Positions 41,001-47,752 are shown, counted from the first letter of the stretch. The stretch is DNA of 47,752 nt from Bifidobacteriaceae bacterium (GCA_031272885.1 JAISSX010000059.1:70021-117772); one strand, 5' to 3'. Translations and numbers: made by a program. Notes: a model not told the origin generated them from the sequence alone.

Positions 41001-44000
41001 CGGAACCCGGCGGCTTCCAGGTGACGGCCACCATCGGCGGCAGCGCCGTGGGCGGCTCGCCCGCACAGGTGTCGTTCGAATCCGGCCCGGCCGATCCAAC
41101 CAAGTCGAGTTGGGTCATCAGCCCAGACACGGTGGCTAGCCCCACCGTGACCGTGCCGGCTGACGGTTCTTCGGCCTACTCGTTGACCACCACCATCAAG
41201 AGCGCCGCCGAGATTCTGGTGCCGAACGCCGCCGTGCGGATCGTCAACCTGAACTCGGCCGTGTCCGTGGCCCCGGTGGCAGCCAGCTACTACACCGGCA
41301 CCCCGGCGGATGGTGCGTCCAAGTACGGCAAGTACACCTGGACGCTGACCTCTACCACCAAGGGTGTGTTCACCGGCCAGGTGCAGGTAGCCACTAGCGG
41401 CACCACGTTTGAAAACGTGGGCCAGCCGTTCACGGTTCGGTTCAGCGCCGATGTGGCCGATGCGGCTTCGTCGTGGTTGATCGAGCCGGCCGGCACCGCG
41501 CGGGCCGACAACACCGAGACCCAGACCGTCCAGGCGAAGATCTACGACGCCCACGGCAACCTGGTTGAGGACGGCACCGTGGTGACGTTCACGCTGCCCA
41601 GCGGTGTTTCGCCGACGGGTACGCAGACGGCCACCACCACCAACGGCATCGCCTCCATCTCAATGACGTCCGGTACGCAAGGTACCTACGAGGTGGGTGC
41701 GTCCGTGGGTGGCGCCGCCATCAACACGGTCAAGAACAACGCCGAGACCACCACGCAGAGCTACAACAAGGCCAAGGTGCCGTTCGCGTTCGGTGATCCC
41801 GATCCGAACAACTCGGTGCTGACGGTGCCCACCGCCGGCTCGGACGGCAATACCACCAAGGTGGCCAACGGGCTGGAGAAGCACCGGGCCGAGGTTCTGG
41901 TCAAGGACTCCACCAACAACCTGGTGCCCGGCGCGTCCGTGACCTTCACCTATGGTCCCGATGCCGCCCACCTGACCACGGTTACGGCCGTGTCCGGGTC
42001 CGATGGCGTGGCCTTCGTCGAGTTCTCCTCCACCGTGGCCACCACCTACACGGTGACTGGCGAGATCGCCGGTGACGCGGTGTCCGGTTCGCCCAAGACG
42101 GCCAAGTTCGTGGCCGGCCCGGTTGATCCGACCAAGACGCTGAACTCGTTCGAGGTGCAGCAGACGGCCGCCCTGGCCAACGGTTCGGACGCCCTGTGGG
42201 CCAAGATGACGGCCCAAGACGCCAACGGCAACCCCGTCAGCGGCGTCAACCTGGGCTTCAAGCTGACCGACACCGCGGCCAACACCGCCGTGTTCCAGCC
42301 TCTGGCCACCGGCAGCAAGACCGCCAGCGGCACCTCTGGCGCCGACGGCGTGGTGCAGGTCTACGTGGTGTCCGTCTACGAAGGCCACTTCCCGGTGGTC
42401 GGCGTGATGGGCGCCAGTGAGACCTCGCCCAAGACCGTCTGGTTCCAGAACAACACGGCCGATCCGGACGAATCGTGGTTCACGGTGCAGCGCACCTCCA
42501 CCAACGTCAGCCCGGACAAGGCCATTGCCGATGGCAATGATTCCTACACGGTGACCGTCAACCTGCGTGACGCCAACGGCGACCCGGTCAACGGCATCGG
42601 CGCGGTGGTCAAGGCCACCCCGGTGGCCGGTGGCACCACGCTGCAGTACTCGGTCATCACCGACGTGGTGGGTGGTCAAGGCGGCACGGCTGTGCAGCAG
42701 ATCAAGACCACCGTGGCCGGCCAGTACGTGGTGACGGTTGAACTGGCGGGCGATGCCATTTCGCTCGACACCGCCGGTGCCACTACCACGTCGAAGACGG
42801 TTGAGTTCGTGGCCGGGGCGCCATCGTCCCTGACCTCGTCGCTGACCAGCCCGGCCAGCCCCGCTCAGGTGGGTGGCGGTACCCAGGTGATCACGGCCAC
42901 GGTCAAGGACGCCAACGGTAACCCGGTGCTGGGCACCAACGTGGTCTTCACCATCCCGGCCGATGTCACGGCCGCGGGTGGCACCACGGTGGCCACCGGC
43001 ACCACGGGCGCCAGCGCCGGTGTGGCCGAACTGACCCTGACCTCGAACAAGGTCGGCGAGTACAACGTGACCGCCAAGGTGGGCACCATGGACATCACCG
43101 TGGGCAGCCCCGCCAAGGCCAAGTTCGTCAACTCCGATCCGTCCGCTGGGCAGTCCGAGTTCACCATCCCCACCACCCCGGCCCAGAAGGTGGCCGGTGT
43201 GGAGTACCACACCCCGCAGGTGGCGGTGAAGGATGGTTCGGGCAATGCCTACACGGCGGCGGCCGTCACGGTGACGTTCAAGGTCCGCCTGCAAGGCGCG
43301 TCGACTTGGGCCACCACCAAGACGGTGCAGACCAACACCACCACCGGTATCGCCTTGTGGTCCGACTGGACCCAGGACGTGGCCGGCACCTACGAGGTCG
43401 AGGCTTCGATCTCGAGCGGTGTGGTTGGCACCACGCTGACGGCGGTGTTCAAGGCCGGCCCGGCCGATCCGGCCACGTCGGTCTTCGAGACGTCGACCGG
43501 TGACGTGTTGGCCGATGACGCCTCGACGCACTACGCCAAGGTGACGGTGAAGGACGCCAAGGGCAACGTGGTGGCCAATGAGCCGGTCACGTTCACGTTG
43601 GATCCGGCCAAGTCGGCCCACTTCGTGCCCGGCACGGCCAAGACCATCACCGTGAATTCTTCGGCCGCCGGCATTGCCCAGGCCGACATTGCGGACGGCA
43701 CGCCTGAGACGGTCCAGGTGACCGGCTCGGTGGCCTCGACGCAGGTCGGTTCCGGCAACGTCAAGTTCACCACCGATGCGCCTTCGGCGCCGGATTCGTC
43801 GTGGACCATCACGCCGGCCGGCCCGATCACGGCCGATGGTGTGGCCAGCTACACGGCCACGGTGACGGTGCGCGATTCGTCGCCATCGCACCTGGTGGTG
43901 CCGAACGCCACGGTTGACTTCTCCGTGCCGCCGGCCGTCCACATCACCGAGTCCGGGCCTTACGTGTCCAACAGTTCCGGCATTGTGACGGTCCACTTCA

Positions 44001-47000
44001 CCTCGACCACGCAGGGTGACTTCACGGTCAACGCCCTGATCGGCACCGGCAAGATTCCGGCGGCCGACCAGGTGATCGGCTTCCGGGCCGGCGCGGTTGA
44101 CGGCACCAAGTCCAGCCTGGCTGGTCCTGGCGTGACCGCTACGGCCGATGGCGTGGCCACCCAGGTGGTGACCGCCACGGTCAAGGATGCCTACGACAAC
44201 CCGGTGACCGATGCCACGGTGCGGTTCGCCATTCCGGCCGATACCAAGGCCGGTACGGTGACCGGCCCGGCCACGGTTGACGTGACCGTCAACTCCAATG
44301 GCGTGGCCACGTTGGCCCTGACCTCCACCAAGGCCGGTCAGTACAACGTCACCGCCGGGGCCAAGAAGCCGGCCGATGCCGCCTACACCAACATCACAAC
44401 CGGTTCGCCGGCCGTGGTGGAGTTCGTGGCCGGCGCCATCGATCCGACCCATTCGAAGATCTCGAAGGTTGAGACCGGTCCGTTCGTGGCCGGTGCCGCC
44501 AGCTACACCGTCAAGGTGGAACTGATGGATGCCAACGACAACCCGGTCAAGCAGGCCGGTTTGCCGATCCAGTTCACGTTCACGCTGGGCGCCGACGTGG
44601 TGCCGGCCTCGGCCAGCACCAATGCCAACGGCGTGGCCACCACCACCTTCGGCAACACGAAGGCCGGTGACTGGCAAGGCACCGCGACCTATCAGTCGCA
44701 GGCCATTGTGGTTGGTTCGCCGGTGTCGCTGGTCTTCACGGCCGGCGCGGCCGATCCGACCAAGTCCACCCTTGAGGTGTCGAACAACCCGGCGCAGGCC
44801 GACAATACGGCCACGCACTACGCCAAGGTTGTGGTGCGTGACGCCAACAACAACCCGATTGTGGGCGAGTCCGTCACCATCACCATCTCGACCGGCGCCG
44901 CCACGGTGCCCGGCCCGGTGGTGCAGGGTACGACCACTGCCACGGCCACGGTCGCCTCGTGCGATCCGGCCGCCGCGGGGGCCCCGGCCTGGTGCGACAC
45001 CAAGGGCCTGGCGATGGTGCGGTTCACCTCCAGTGAGCCCGGCACGTTCGACGTCACTGGCACGCTTGGTAGCACCCCGGTCAGCGGTTCGCCGGCCCAG
45101 GTGAGCTTCACCACCGGCGCGCCCGATCCGTCGAAGTCCAGCCGCGTCATCGACCCGGATACGGACGCCAACGCCACGCTGAGCATCGAAGCCAATGGCA
45201 CCGCCGCCTACACGGTGACGGCCACCATCAAGGATGCCGCTGAAGTGCTGGTGCCGAACGCCTCGGTGCGGATCAACGCCCTTAGCTCCGATGTCACGGT
45301 GACGCCGGCGCTGCAGGGCTTGACCGGTGTGCCGCTGGATGGTGTGGACAAGTACGGCAAGTTCACTTGGACGCTCAAGTCGCTCAAGGAGGGCACGTTC
45401 ACCGGCCAGGTGCAGGTGAATACGGGCTCCACTTGGGCCAATGTGGGCCAGCCGTTCGAGGTCCGGTTCCACGGCGGCGCGCCGTCGGGTGCCAACTCCG
45501 AACTGTCCAGCCCCAACATGTCGGCCCGGGCTGACGGCACGATGACGCAACTGGTGATGGCGACCTTGAAGGATGCCAACGGCAACGTGGCCACCTGCTG
45601 GTCCGGCACCACGCAGGTGGGTTGCCCGGTGGTGTTCAGCCTGCCCAGCCAGACCACGCCGACCGGTAGCCAGTCCGTCACGGCGGCCCTGACCGGCATC
45701 GCCGTCATCTCGATGACCTCCACCACGGTGGGTACGTTCGACGTCACCGCCACGGTGTCCGGTAGCCCGATCGAGAAGGCCGATGGCGTGGCCGCGGCCA
45801 GTGGCACGGCCGCCAAGGCCCACGTCCAGTTCACCGACGCCACGGCGCCGGGTGAGCCCGTGGTCAACCCGTCCAACGGCCAGCACATCGACGGTCACGT
45901 CGATCCGGCCGATCTGGCCGATGCCGCAAACGGCGAGTTGACGGTCAAGATCACCGACCCGGATACGGGCACCGTGATTGCGACCTGCCCGGTGCGGGCC
46001 GATGGCACCTTCGATTGCCCGATCACCCCGGCCCTGGCCGACGGTGAAGAGGTCGAAGTCACCATCGTGGATGCCTCCGGCAACGAGTCCGACCCGACCG
46101 ACGTTGTGATCGACGCTGTGGCGCCGAACGAGCCGGTGGTCGACCCGTCCAACGGCCATCAGGTGACCGGCCACGTTGATCCGGCTGACCTGACGGACGC
46201 CAGCAACGGCGACCTGGAAGTGGTCATCATCGACGAGGCGACCGGCAACGAGATCACGCGTTGCCCGGTGGCGGCCGATGGCACGTTCAACTGCCCGCTG
46301 AACCCGGCCCTGCCTGACGGCACCGAGGTTAACGTGGTGATCGAGGATCCGGCCGGTAACCAGTCCGACCCGACTCCGATCACGGTTGACGCCACGCCGC
46401 CTGGCCGCCCAACGGTTGATCCGTCCAACGGTGACGATGTCACCGGCCATGTGGCCGCCGGCGATCTGGCCGACGCCGCTGCCGGTGAACTCGAAGTCGT
46501 GGTGAAGGACAAGGCCACTGGTCAAGAGATCGCGCGTTGCCCGGTCGCGGCCGATGGCACGTTCGATTGCGACATCACGCCGCCGATCACCCAGAACGGC
46601 AAGGAGATCACGGTGGCCATCGAAGATGCCGCCCACAATGTCTCCACGCCGGTCACGGTGGTGGTTGACACGCTGGCGCCGAACGAGCCGGTGGTCAACC
46701 CGTCCGACGGCACGCACGTTGATGGCCATGTCGATCCGGCTGACGTGACCGACGCCGCCAAGGGTGACCTGACGGTTGAGGTGCGTGACCCGGTGACGGG
46801 TGACGTCATCGCCACCTGCCCGGTGCGCGCCGATGGCACGTTCGATTGCCCGATCAGCCCGGCGCTGCCTGATGGCACCGAGGTTGACGTGGTGATTGTG
46901 GACAAGGCCGGCAACGTCTCCGATCCGACTGAGGTGACGGTTGACGCCGTGGCTCCTGGCGAGCCGACGGTCAATCCGTCCGACGGCAAGCATGTTGACG

Positions 47001-47752
47001 GTCATGTGGATCCGGCCGATGTGGCCGATGCCGCGGCTGGCGACCTGACGGTTGAAGTCCGCGACCCGAACACCGGCGATGTCATCGCGACTTGCCCGGT
47101 GCGGGCCGATGGCACGTTCGATTGCCCGATCAGCCCGGCGCTGCCCGATGGCACCGAGGTTGACGTGGTGATTGTCGACGCCGCCGGCAACGATTCCGAT
47201 CCGGCCGAGGTCACGGTTGACGCCGTGGCGCCGCGCAAGCCGACGGTTGATCCGTCCAAGGGTGATGACGTGACTGGTCACGTCGACCCGGCCGACCTGG
47301 CCGATGCCGCCAACGGTGACCTGACTGTTGTGGTGAAGGACAAGACGACCGGCGCCACGCTGGCGACTTGCCCGGTTGCGGCCGATGGCACGTTCGATTG
47401 CGACATCGTGCCGCCGATCACCCAGGACGGTAAGGAGATCACGGTTTCGATCAAGGATCCGGCCGGCAACGTCTCCGCGCCTACCACGGTGAAGGTTGAC
47501 ACAGTGGCGCCGAACGAGCCGGTGGTCAACCCGTCCGACGGCAAGCACGTTGATGGCCATGTTGATCCGGCTGACGTGACCGACGCCGCCAAGGGTGACC
47601 TGACGGTTGAGGTGCGTGACCCGAATACGGGTGACGTCATCGCGACTTGCCCGGTCAAGGCCGATGGCACGTTCGATTGCCCGATTACCCCGGCGCTGCC
47701 TGATGGCACCGAGGTTGACGTGGTGATTGTGGACAAGGCCGGCAACGTGTCC
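29048..47752 (+). CDS. Second giant Ig-repeat surface adhesin (3' partial, 6,235 codons visible)
   Basis: Paralogue of the 4421-28525 protein; open from ATG 29048 to the window end with no stop. Signal peptide 1 to about 60 (KPVVFLV and GAIALGGVTL shared with the first giant). The head, about 61-455, diverges from giant 1 but keeps a propeller-like SDMALDANGNIYVWA strand. Then an SdrD_B/Cna_B-like domain from about 457 (EDANGDG ... GQKVALYDSN), a GEVED domain with NGEIEDYRVW at 837-846, about 40 invasin/Big_1-like Ig modules from about 988 to 5595, and at least seven Big_6-like repeats from residue 5602 to the edge. A wall anchor is expected beyond the window but not seen. AAGGA lies 9 bases before the ATG. 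Adhesin function is inferred from architecture; the ligand is unknown. Confidence 0.9.
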   Translation, partial: MSATTSPKSAVPTRRARKVARRAVRSVIKPVVFLVSGAIALGGVTLAQNWVGDSDTATAADFPQTANWQALPSNWSFIWADSEGLDHNSAYIAPTPDAAPSTTLWNNGVDILEQIVFDKDAGTSRAVSTLKARVTSSIDNGAFGIFETAAVGPLPEDPDTLAVYFWGYASQNGPWNLGLTCNDAANGKNVLVLRVKDLATTGEVTCAPHDTATLGTWGDGETTGGEVDQLTGKLYIQSNTSAEIDNQSATSSARSTVAGFSYTVWDPSTGTAVRSGQIQPATQEDRAALRSSPDGHYTISDMALDANGNIYVWAATDSSSAVKIIRVVPTKDQNGAITEGSTTGGIGDPNSWLYNFVTTIDHPATSETATTYGGSGPGGWVGMFFDHGRVYATGYKNLNHSECTPGNSILEADPLANAWKIYCTGEATPQNDWHFFDRAARAGNNVDDGASPQTAAVIEARVVEDANGDGVIATTDHGVAGQKVALYDSNFKLLSIQTTSADGWVSFLVSDVGTGATAVRYYTRLVQPQVNRGTTTSPVWVNATQTWALAGNETSTVLGPGQNPNSAEAVCSTGDVTTGGSLWTLSGGAACNGASDQPIPDKNVGAVGSTAAVGDFAYYTIVDMYTDRDVADVGFGIAAQGSWGDAMASTKTTAADKGAYHLNSSTSTVQIGSQLGSYTNGTVDTASANHTTDDGVFFQVARSCHAGETAPCHDLIPMQDQLLSLGRTYDIVVQTTASPATIPESDIKVNAWISPVNSTTLSSTSTRILQDVVPSGGQAVAQYQPPLTPAPSAAVSAAQVRVSASTASGITEPDNTNGQYAPAAGSSAANTRSWISNGEIEDYRVWLTKAQVRIALQTDGGTIANQAFTLQNVVNGTSAPQNPSRTTDSITTTVSGEEVTSSVPHAITSTSAQTIITAAAFPTGWQLKTVTCYGSVTGDVVPTSSYTVNQSARSVTLAANFFGGAGPTDIWNDVTCEFLVSKIPDTTSTLELSTTSAVVGTDVTATVTAKANGQTISGEEVQITVPSDITVKDANGTTLTGPGPYKCTTGATGSCSFKLTTTTAGTYTVHGQVNINGTWTDANDDPGHDPAKQSPQDVTFTPGGAASGKIAMNPTTGKYADYQSGDPDYQPDDYYTLDIWAYDTNNNGVTGLTDSDFTFTCPNAPGTNCSAAAFGVVFGSVSAVTGQPGHYQVPVYSSKSGTKQIAVSINSLTDPDYSPLPVDGQTSPPASDRHVDPEFKAMEKIDPAQSTFSVDTAGTVKAGYASDSQPGPYRLGTIVLKDVNGSPVTGAAGRLSEASSDPAETHLLSFTEDSTTPGTYTVHVHSSAAGSFTPVVTYISTTPAQSVNLTSSNAAVFVEPEPDPGHSSFVINDTADKKADGVQAYTGTVTLKDVNDVPVRDGVGNLTFAATPSAGVSFSDPVVCVMASGVCTGVYTVQITSTSKGAKSVTATYTPTSLALGPQTATFVQPDVSIPDSTFEVTPSGTVLPDGTAAFTATATLWGEAAHTNPIENENVVFTLSTTGTTVHAATLHNGATTNPNTLTVASSALGKSEITITATAEGTYSICATVGGTNLPGSCKAIEFKAGSPDPMQSDYEVSTADVVADNTSTGTITVRLKDAANVAVGGQASNITAAGPFGSGLTISAFTETATQGTYTATFKGTDVGAFHIDVIASGSAIGGASHTDVDGSTPNHYAHLVAGGLCTDPGTSGQTIAPTTAIDDTHPSVWADNADTYTITSTLVDCYGHGLTDWVPSKYWPSVRIGGATAPAANYTLSAPVHQGNGVYTQTIKAAKSGTYTITTGYGAVSGTATPVKAGGVEAKFDPKPGGAGYSLITINNPTPAPVANNSDTYTITVTLKDENNDPVTDGLAVLGDGDTRLRLIGPSGTDYTLSALAAGGTAGVYTATIKASQDGTYNISAVYGRGTGAITIDGSPVSAVFGPVGADPAHSSYVLSTGDKWADGVDAHTITVTLGTASGQAVILDSTGLAQLTATAVPSGVVSAFTAVSGSPGVYRANITTTLSGEKTVTVTAPGATGGTFQVSPATAGANKVNFIGGLPVNPLGTFDTTTGNRLIDGVAFHEVWVDFKDANGNPATCTSNGTTSGTIVPCQVTFELLNETTASGIATTGARFDNANTGTFTKTVQADANGRALAKVYSIFASDLTLGGFPVDAKIDTSTSVVKRIPFRPDTASASHSTFTVTPAPPTTKVADGIEYFSGQIIMKSANDSLVPGATAAFSICKVDGGSCVATSDVTVSDPGGGPAVLVASNPAAEINVKFTSTKAATYRVTATIAGDPIGAAAPYYKEITFVAGPPSGAASQLIWTTATAVANGSDTKSIQAEVKDANGNLVADGTTVLFSIPADTKVGSVSGAATITKTTTNGLAEILVTSEKAGTYNVTATVGGQNITGNSPAQPQFVAGPADASTSVLSITTTGDKVANGSDYHTAQVEIKDAQGNATVNSTTTVRFCWSIDGGAETCENVTSSVVGSQSLATKNITSTKAGTLLVKATINGNSVTPPAGVTANFIPGTPDAGVSTLEVSTGKVANNGTATHWAKATVKDANGNVISNANVTFTVTGNAQITGAGGTGQSKVVATSIAGLAEITITDITEETVTVTATITQGTIGTATVEFGPSNVDAGNSTFTVSPTPPPALAASSGGTYYTATVTLRDASNAIIANTPVNFTFSGTGPQLVGGGTTATTDSTGVATAQIYSQVKGDFTVTAASGGINLVNPSPAAKPINFDAGAIDAGHSTLTAQTGAATANGTATRWVEALVRDQFDNPVSGATVQFTFPSDTSLASASTNPVTTGTDGKARIELTSTKKGDYTVSATAAKGGSPVAITPAVTVSFEAGPASAGNSTLSVPTAAGGGTKVADGIEKHQAKVVVKDANGNLVDAGVAVSMSAAPPAGSGLSTQTCTAYTDANGEALCEFASTKAGDHTIRATIGGTEVGTGSPATATFVPGAIDAGHSTFTVSSDVTVNNGIAQHKATVIVRDQYDNVIENAAVRFTIDAGLTTIPGPVLNNTIAGGNTTKNTTTGTDGSVETPIVSEEEGTFTVEAFIGPAALTLGTKTVSFTPGPASVANSSWTKSPAGPITAGTATSDPEYTITVTVKSADNLLVGGSQVRLSDLGGTTLDSDLVISEPQDGSGYWLTGTKGTTTYGQVVLHVKSAHAGDYPVVAQILPGDGWPDLVNPASYTLSYEAGAPVAANSWLVEPAAGALANGTETQTVLAKIRDKNGDPVADGTTVTFTAPSGVSPTGTQTATTTGGTATLTVTSTSAGQYNITATVGGSAINTVKNNAETSTERTNGNAQVNFSAGGASAVDSVLSVPSAGSDGLTTKVANNIQKHRAEVLVKDVGGHNTLAGESVTFTYGPDAAHLTTVTAVSGSDGVAFVEFASTLAATYEVRAYIGANNTSSTDEVTDSPKSATFVAGPLDPDKTKTSLQVEETPAAANGTQTLWVKMTAQDAYGNPVSGATLGFKLTDTSTYSAVFQPLASGAHTTSGTSGSDGVVQVYAVSAFEGTFPVVGTVGASESAPKNLVFQNNTADPTKSWFTVVRTSTNASPDKAIADNADSYTVTVNLRDTNGDPVNNIGAVVWMTSAADASVATSYSVTTGVVSGQGGTAVQLLKTTVAGSYIVTVELAGDQISLDAANAATKSKTVEFVAGPWSQSTSSLVSPSTPAQVGGGTQTITAQLRDQYNNPVPNAAVQFAIPADITVGSVNGPAYVTVNTGTNGNADLVTTSAVVGEYNITAQVAGVSITTGSPAKAKFINSACSAAQSEFTIPSAGADGLTTKVVGVGYHNPTVTVKDGSGNLCTAEVTQVTYKYRLQGGTTWTEHLPAINTVNAVAEWANWTETVAGTYEVQAFFGGQQVGTTKTAIFVPDSVSPGTSTLTVSVNAALANNTATQYAKVVVKDQYGNPVVGQAVNIAIGTGEAYIDGPVVQGTTSPTATVTSCDPAAAGAPTWCDQKGLAMVYFTSSEPGGFQVTATIGGSAVGGSPAQVSFESGPADPTKSSWVISPDTVASPTVTVPADGSSAYSLTTTIKSAAEILVPNAAVRIVNLNSAVSVAPVAASYYTGTPADGASKYGKYTWTLTSTTKGVFTGQVQVATSGTTFENVGQPFTVRFSADVADAASSWLIEPAGTARADNTETQTVQAKIYDAHGNLVEDGTVVTFTLPSGVSPTGTQTATTTNGIASISMTSGTQGTYEVGASVGGAAINTVKNNAETTTQSYNKAKVPFAFGDPDPNNSVLTVPTAGSDGNTTKVANGLEKHRAEVLVKDSTNNLVPGASVTFTYGPDAAHLTTVTAVSGSDGVAFVEFSSTVATTYTVTGEIAGDAVSGSPKTAKFVAGPVDPTKTLNSFEVQQTAALANGSDALWAKMTAQDANGNPVSGVNLGFKLTDTAANTAVFQPLATGSKTASGTSGADGVVQVYVVSVYEGHFPVVGVMGASETSPKTVWFQNNTADPDESWFTVQRTSTNVSPDKAIADGNDSYTVTVNLRDANGDPVNGIGAVVKATPVAGGTTLQYSVITDVVGGQGGTAVQQIKTTVAGQYVVTVELAGDAISLDTAGATTTSKTVEFVAGAPSSLTSSLTSPASPAQVGGGTQVITATVKDANGNPVLGTNVVFTIPADVTAAGGTTVATGTTGASAGVAELTLTSNKVGEYNVTAKVGTMDITVGSPAKAKFVNSDPSAGQSEFTIPTTPAQKVAGVEYHTPQVAVKDGSGNAYTAAAVTVTFKVRLQGASTWATTKTVQTNTTTGIALWSDWTQDVAGTYEVEASISSGVVGTTLTAVFKAGPADPATSVFETSTGDVLADDASTHYAKVTVKDAKGNVVANEPVTFTLDPAKSAHFVPGTAKTITVNSSAAGIAQADIADGTPETVQVTGSVASTQVGSGNVKFTTDAPSAPDSSWTITPAGPITADGVASYTATVTVRDSSPSHLVVPNATVDFSVPPAVHITESGPYVSNSSGIVTVHFTSTTQGDFTVNALIGTGKIPAADQVIGFRAGAVDGTKSSLAGPGVTATADGVATQVVTATVKDAYDNPVTDATVRFAIPADTKAGTVTGPATVDVTVNSNGVATLALTSTKAGQYNVTAGAKKPADAAYTNITTGSPAVVEFVAGAIDPTHSKISKVETGPFVAGAASYTVKVELMDANDNPVKQAGLPIQFTFTLGADVVPASASTNANGVATTTFGNTKAGDWQGTATYQSQAIVVGSPVSLVFTAGAADPTKSTLEVSNNPAQADNTATHYAKVVVRDANNNPIVGESVTITISTGAATVPGPVVQGTTTATATVASCDPAAAGAPAWCDTKGLAMVRFTSSEPGTFDVTGTLGSTPVSGSPAQVSFTTGAPDPSKSSRVIDPDTDANATLSIEANGTAAYTVTATIKDAAEVLVPNASVRINALSSDVTVTPALQGLTGVPLDGVDKYGKFTWTLKSLKEGTFTGQVQVNTGSTWANVGQPFEVRFHGGAPSGANSELSSPNMSARADGTMTQLVMATLKDANGNVATCWSGTTQVGCPVVFSLPSQTTPTGSQSVTAALTGIAVISMTSTTVGTFDVTATVSGSPIEKADGVAAASGTAAKAHVQFTDATAPGEPVVNPSNGQHIDGHVDPADLADAANGELTVKITDPDTGTVIATCPVRADGTFDCPITPALADGEEVEVTIVDASGNESDPTDVVIDAVAPNEPVVDPSNGHQVTGHVDPADLTDASNGDLEVVIIDEATGNEITRCPVAADGTFNCPLNPALPDGTEVNVVIEDPAGNQSDPTPITVDATPPGRPTVDPSNGDDVTGHVAAGDLADAAAGELEVVVKDKATGQEIARCPVAADGTFDCDITPPITQNGKEITVAIEDAAHNVSTPVTVVVDTLAPNEPVVNPSDGTHVDGHVDPADVTDAAKGDLTVEVRDPVTGDVIATCPVRADGTFDCPISPALPDGTEVDVVIVDKAGNVSDPTEVTVDAVAPGEPTVNPSDGKHVDGHVDPADVADAAAGDLTVEVRDPNTGDVIATCPVRADGTFDCPISPALPDGTEVDVVIVDAAGNDSDPAEVTVDAVAPRKPTVDPSKGDDVTGHVDPADLADAANGDLTVVVKDKTTGATLATCPVAADGTFDCDIVPPITQDGKEITVSIKDPAGNVSAPTTVKVDTVAPNEPVVNPSDGKHVDGHVDPADVTDAAKGDLTVEVRDPNTGDVIATCPVKADGTFDCPITPALPDGTEVDVVIVDKAGNVS
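38666..41449 (+). repeat. Giant gene 2, super-unit 1 (8 Ig modules)
   Basis: This is 2,784 bases (928 residues, from G3207, NSWLVEP). Module order and cysteine-bearing NSAC...NLC module match giant gene 1 super-unit 1, and the four-module cassette is absent at the same place. This short super-unit therefore existed before the two genes diverged, or was copied between them. Confidence 0.85.
41450..45475 (+). repeat. Giant gene 2, super-unit 2 (12 Ig modules)
   Basis: This is 4,026 bases (1,342 residues, from D4135, SSWLIEP). It contains all twelve modules in the same order as giant gene 1 super-units 2 and 3 (1,346 and 1,340 residues), including the ADPATSVFET to AIDPTHSKISKVE cassette. Only one 12-module unit exists here against two in giant gene 1. 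Confidence 0.85.
45851..47752 (+). repeat. Giant gene 2, Big_6-like repeat array (continues past window)
   Basis: Seven repeats of about 92 residues are visible, the last cut by the edge. Each has a CPV-x-ADGTF-x-C hairpin (C-x9-C). Repeats 3 and 6 carry PPITQ-x-GKEITV where the others have PALPDGTEV or a close variant, giving a period of three. Repeat 4 (from 46676) and repeat 7 (from 47507) are nearly identical in DNA and 831 bases (277 codons) apart, which points to recent duplication of a three-repeat block. Confidence 0.85.

Noticed and set aside
34859-47560. Two long antisense open frames (34859-41554 and 41660-47560) opposite giant gene 2
   Set aside because: The sense strand is one continuous frame with recognisable Ig modules through the entire region; the antisense products have no recognisable features.

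Overview
The window comes from a high-GC Gram-positive bacterium, most likely an actinomycete (Actinomycetota). The base composition and codon use are strongly GC-biased. There are secreted proteins with Gram-positive signal peptides, and the first giant protein ends in a complete sortase signal (LPFTG, hydrophobic segment, five arginines). The single housekeeping gene, purC, looks actinobacterial. I cannot name a genus from sequence alone.

Layout: (1) 1-137 is the tail of a BACON-type repeat protein gene. (2) 138-574 holds a REP/BIME-like palindromic repeat block and a short upstream region. (3) 575-2830 encodes a secreted protein made almost only of eight BACON-like domains. (4) 2831-3018 is a second REP-like block related to the first. 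(5) 3075-4013 is purC. (6) 4014-4420 is a promoter and long structured leader. (7) 4421-28525 encodes an 8,034-residue cell-wall-anchored protein. (8) 28526-29047 holds a terminator-like nested hairpin, a second promoter and a second leader. (9) 29048-47752 is a paralogous giant gene, open over 6,235 codons and cut by the window end.

The two giants share one plan: long-n-region signal peptide, poorly conserved head with beta-propeller-like strands, one SdrD_B/Cna_B-like domain, one GEVED domain, a long rod of invasin-type (Big_1-like) Ig modules, and a block of about 92-residue Big_6-like repeats carrying a conserved C-x9-C pair. By my count the rods have 56 and 40 Ig modules. The first 19 modules are collinear in both. 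They are followed by super-units of 8, 12 and 12 modules in the first protein, and of 8 and 12 in the second. The locus therefore looks like a duplicated giant surface fibre that has grown by duplicating whole blocks of modules.

Working together (inference): the giants are probably sortase-anchored fibrillar adhesins displaying a variable head far from the cell. The BACON proteins are secreted and may be carbohydrate- or mucin-binding. purC appears to be an unrelated metabolic gene at a repeat-rich junction. No RNA genes, CRISPR arrays, transposases or phage genes were seen.
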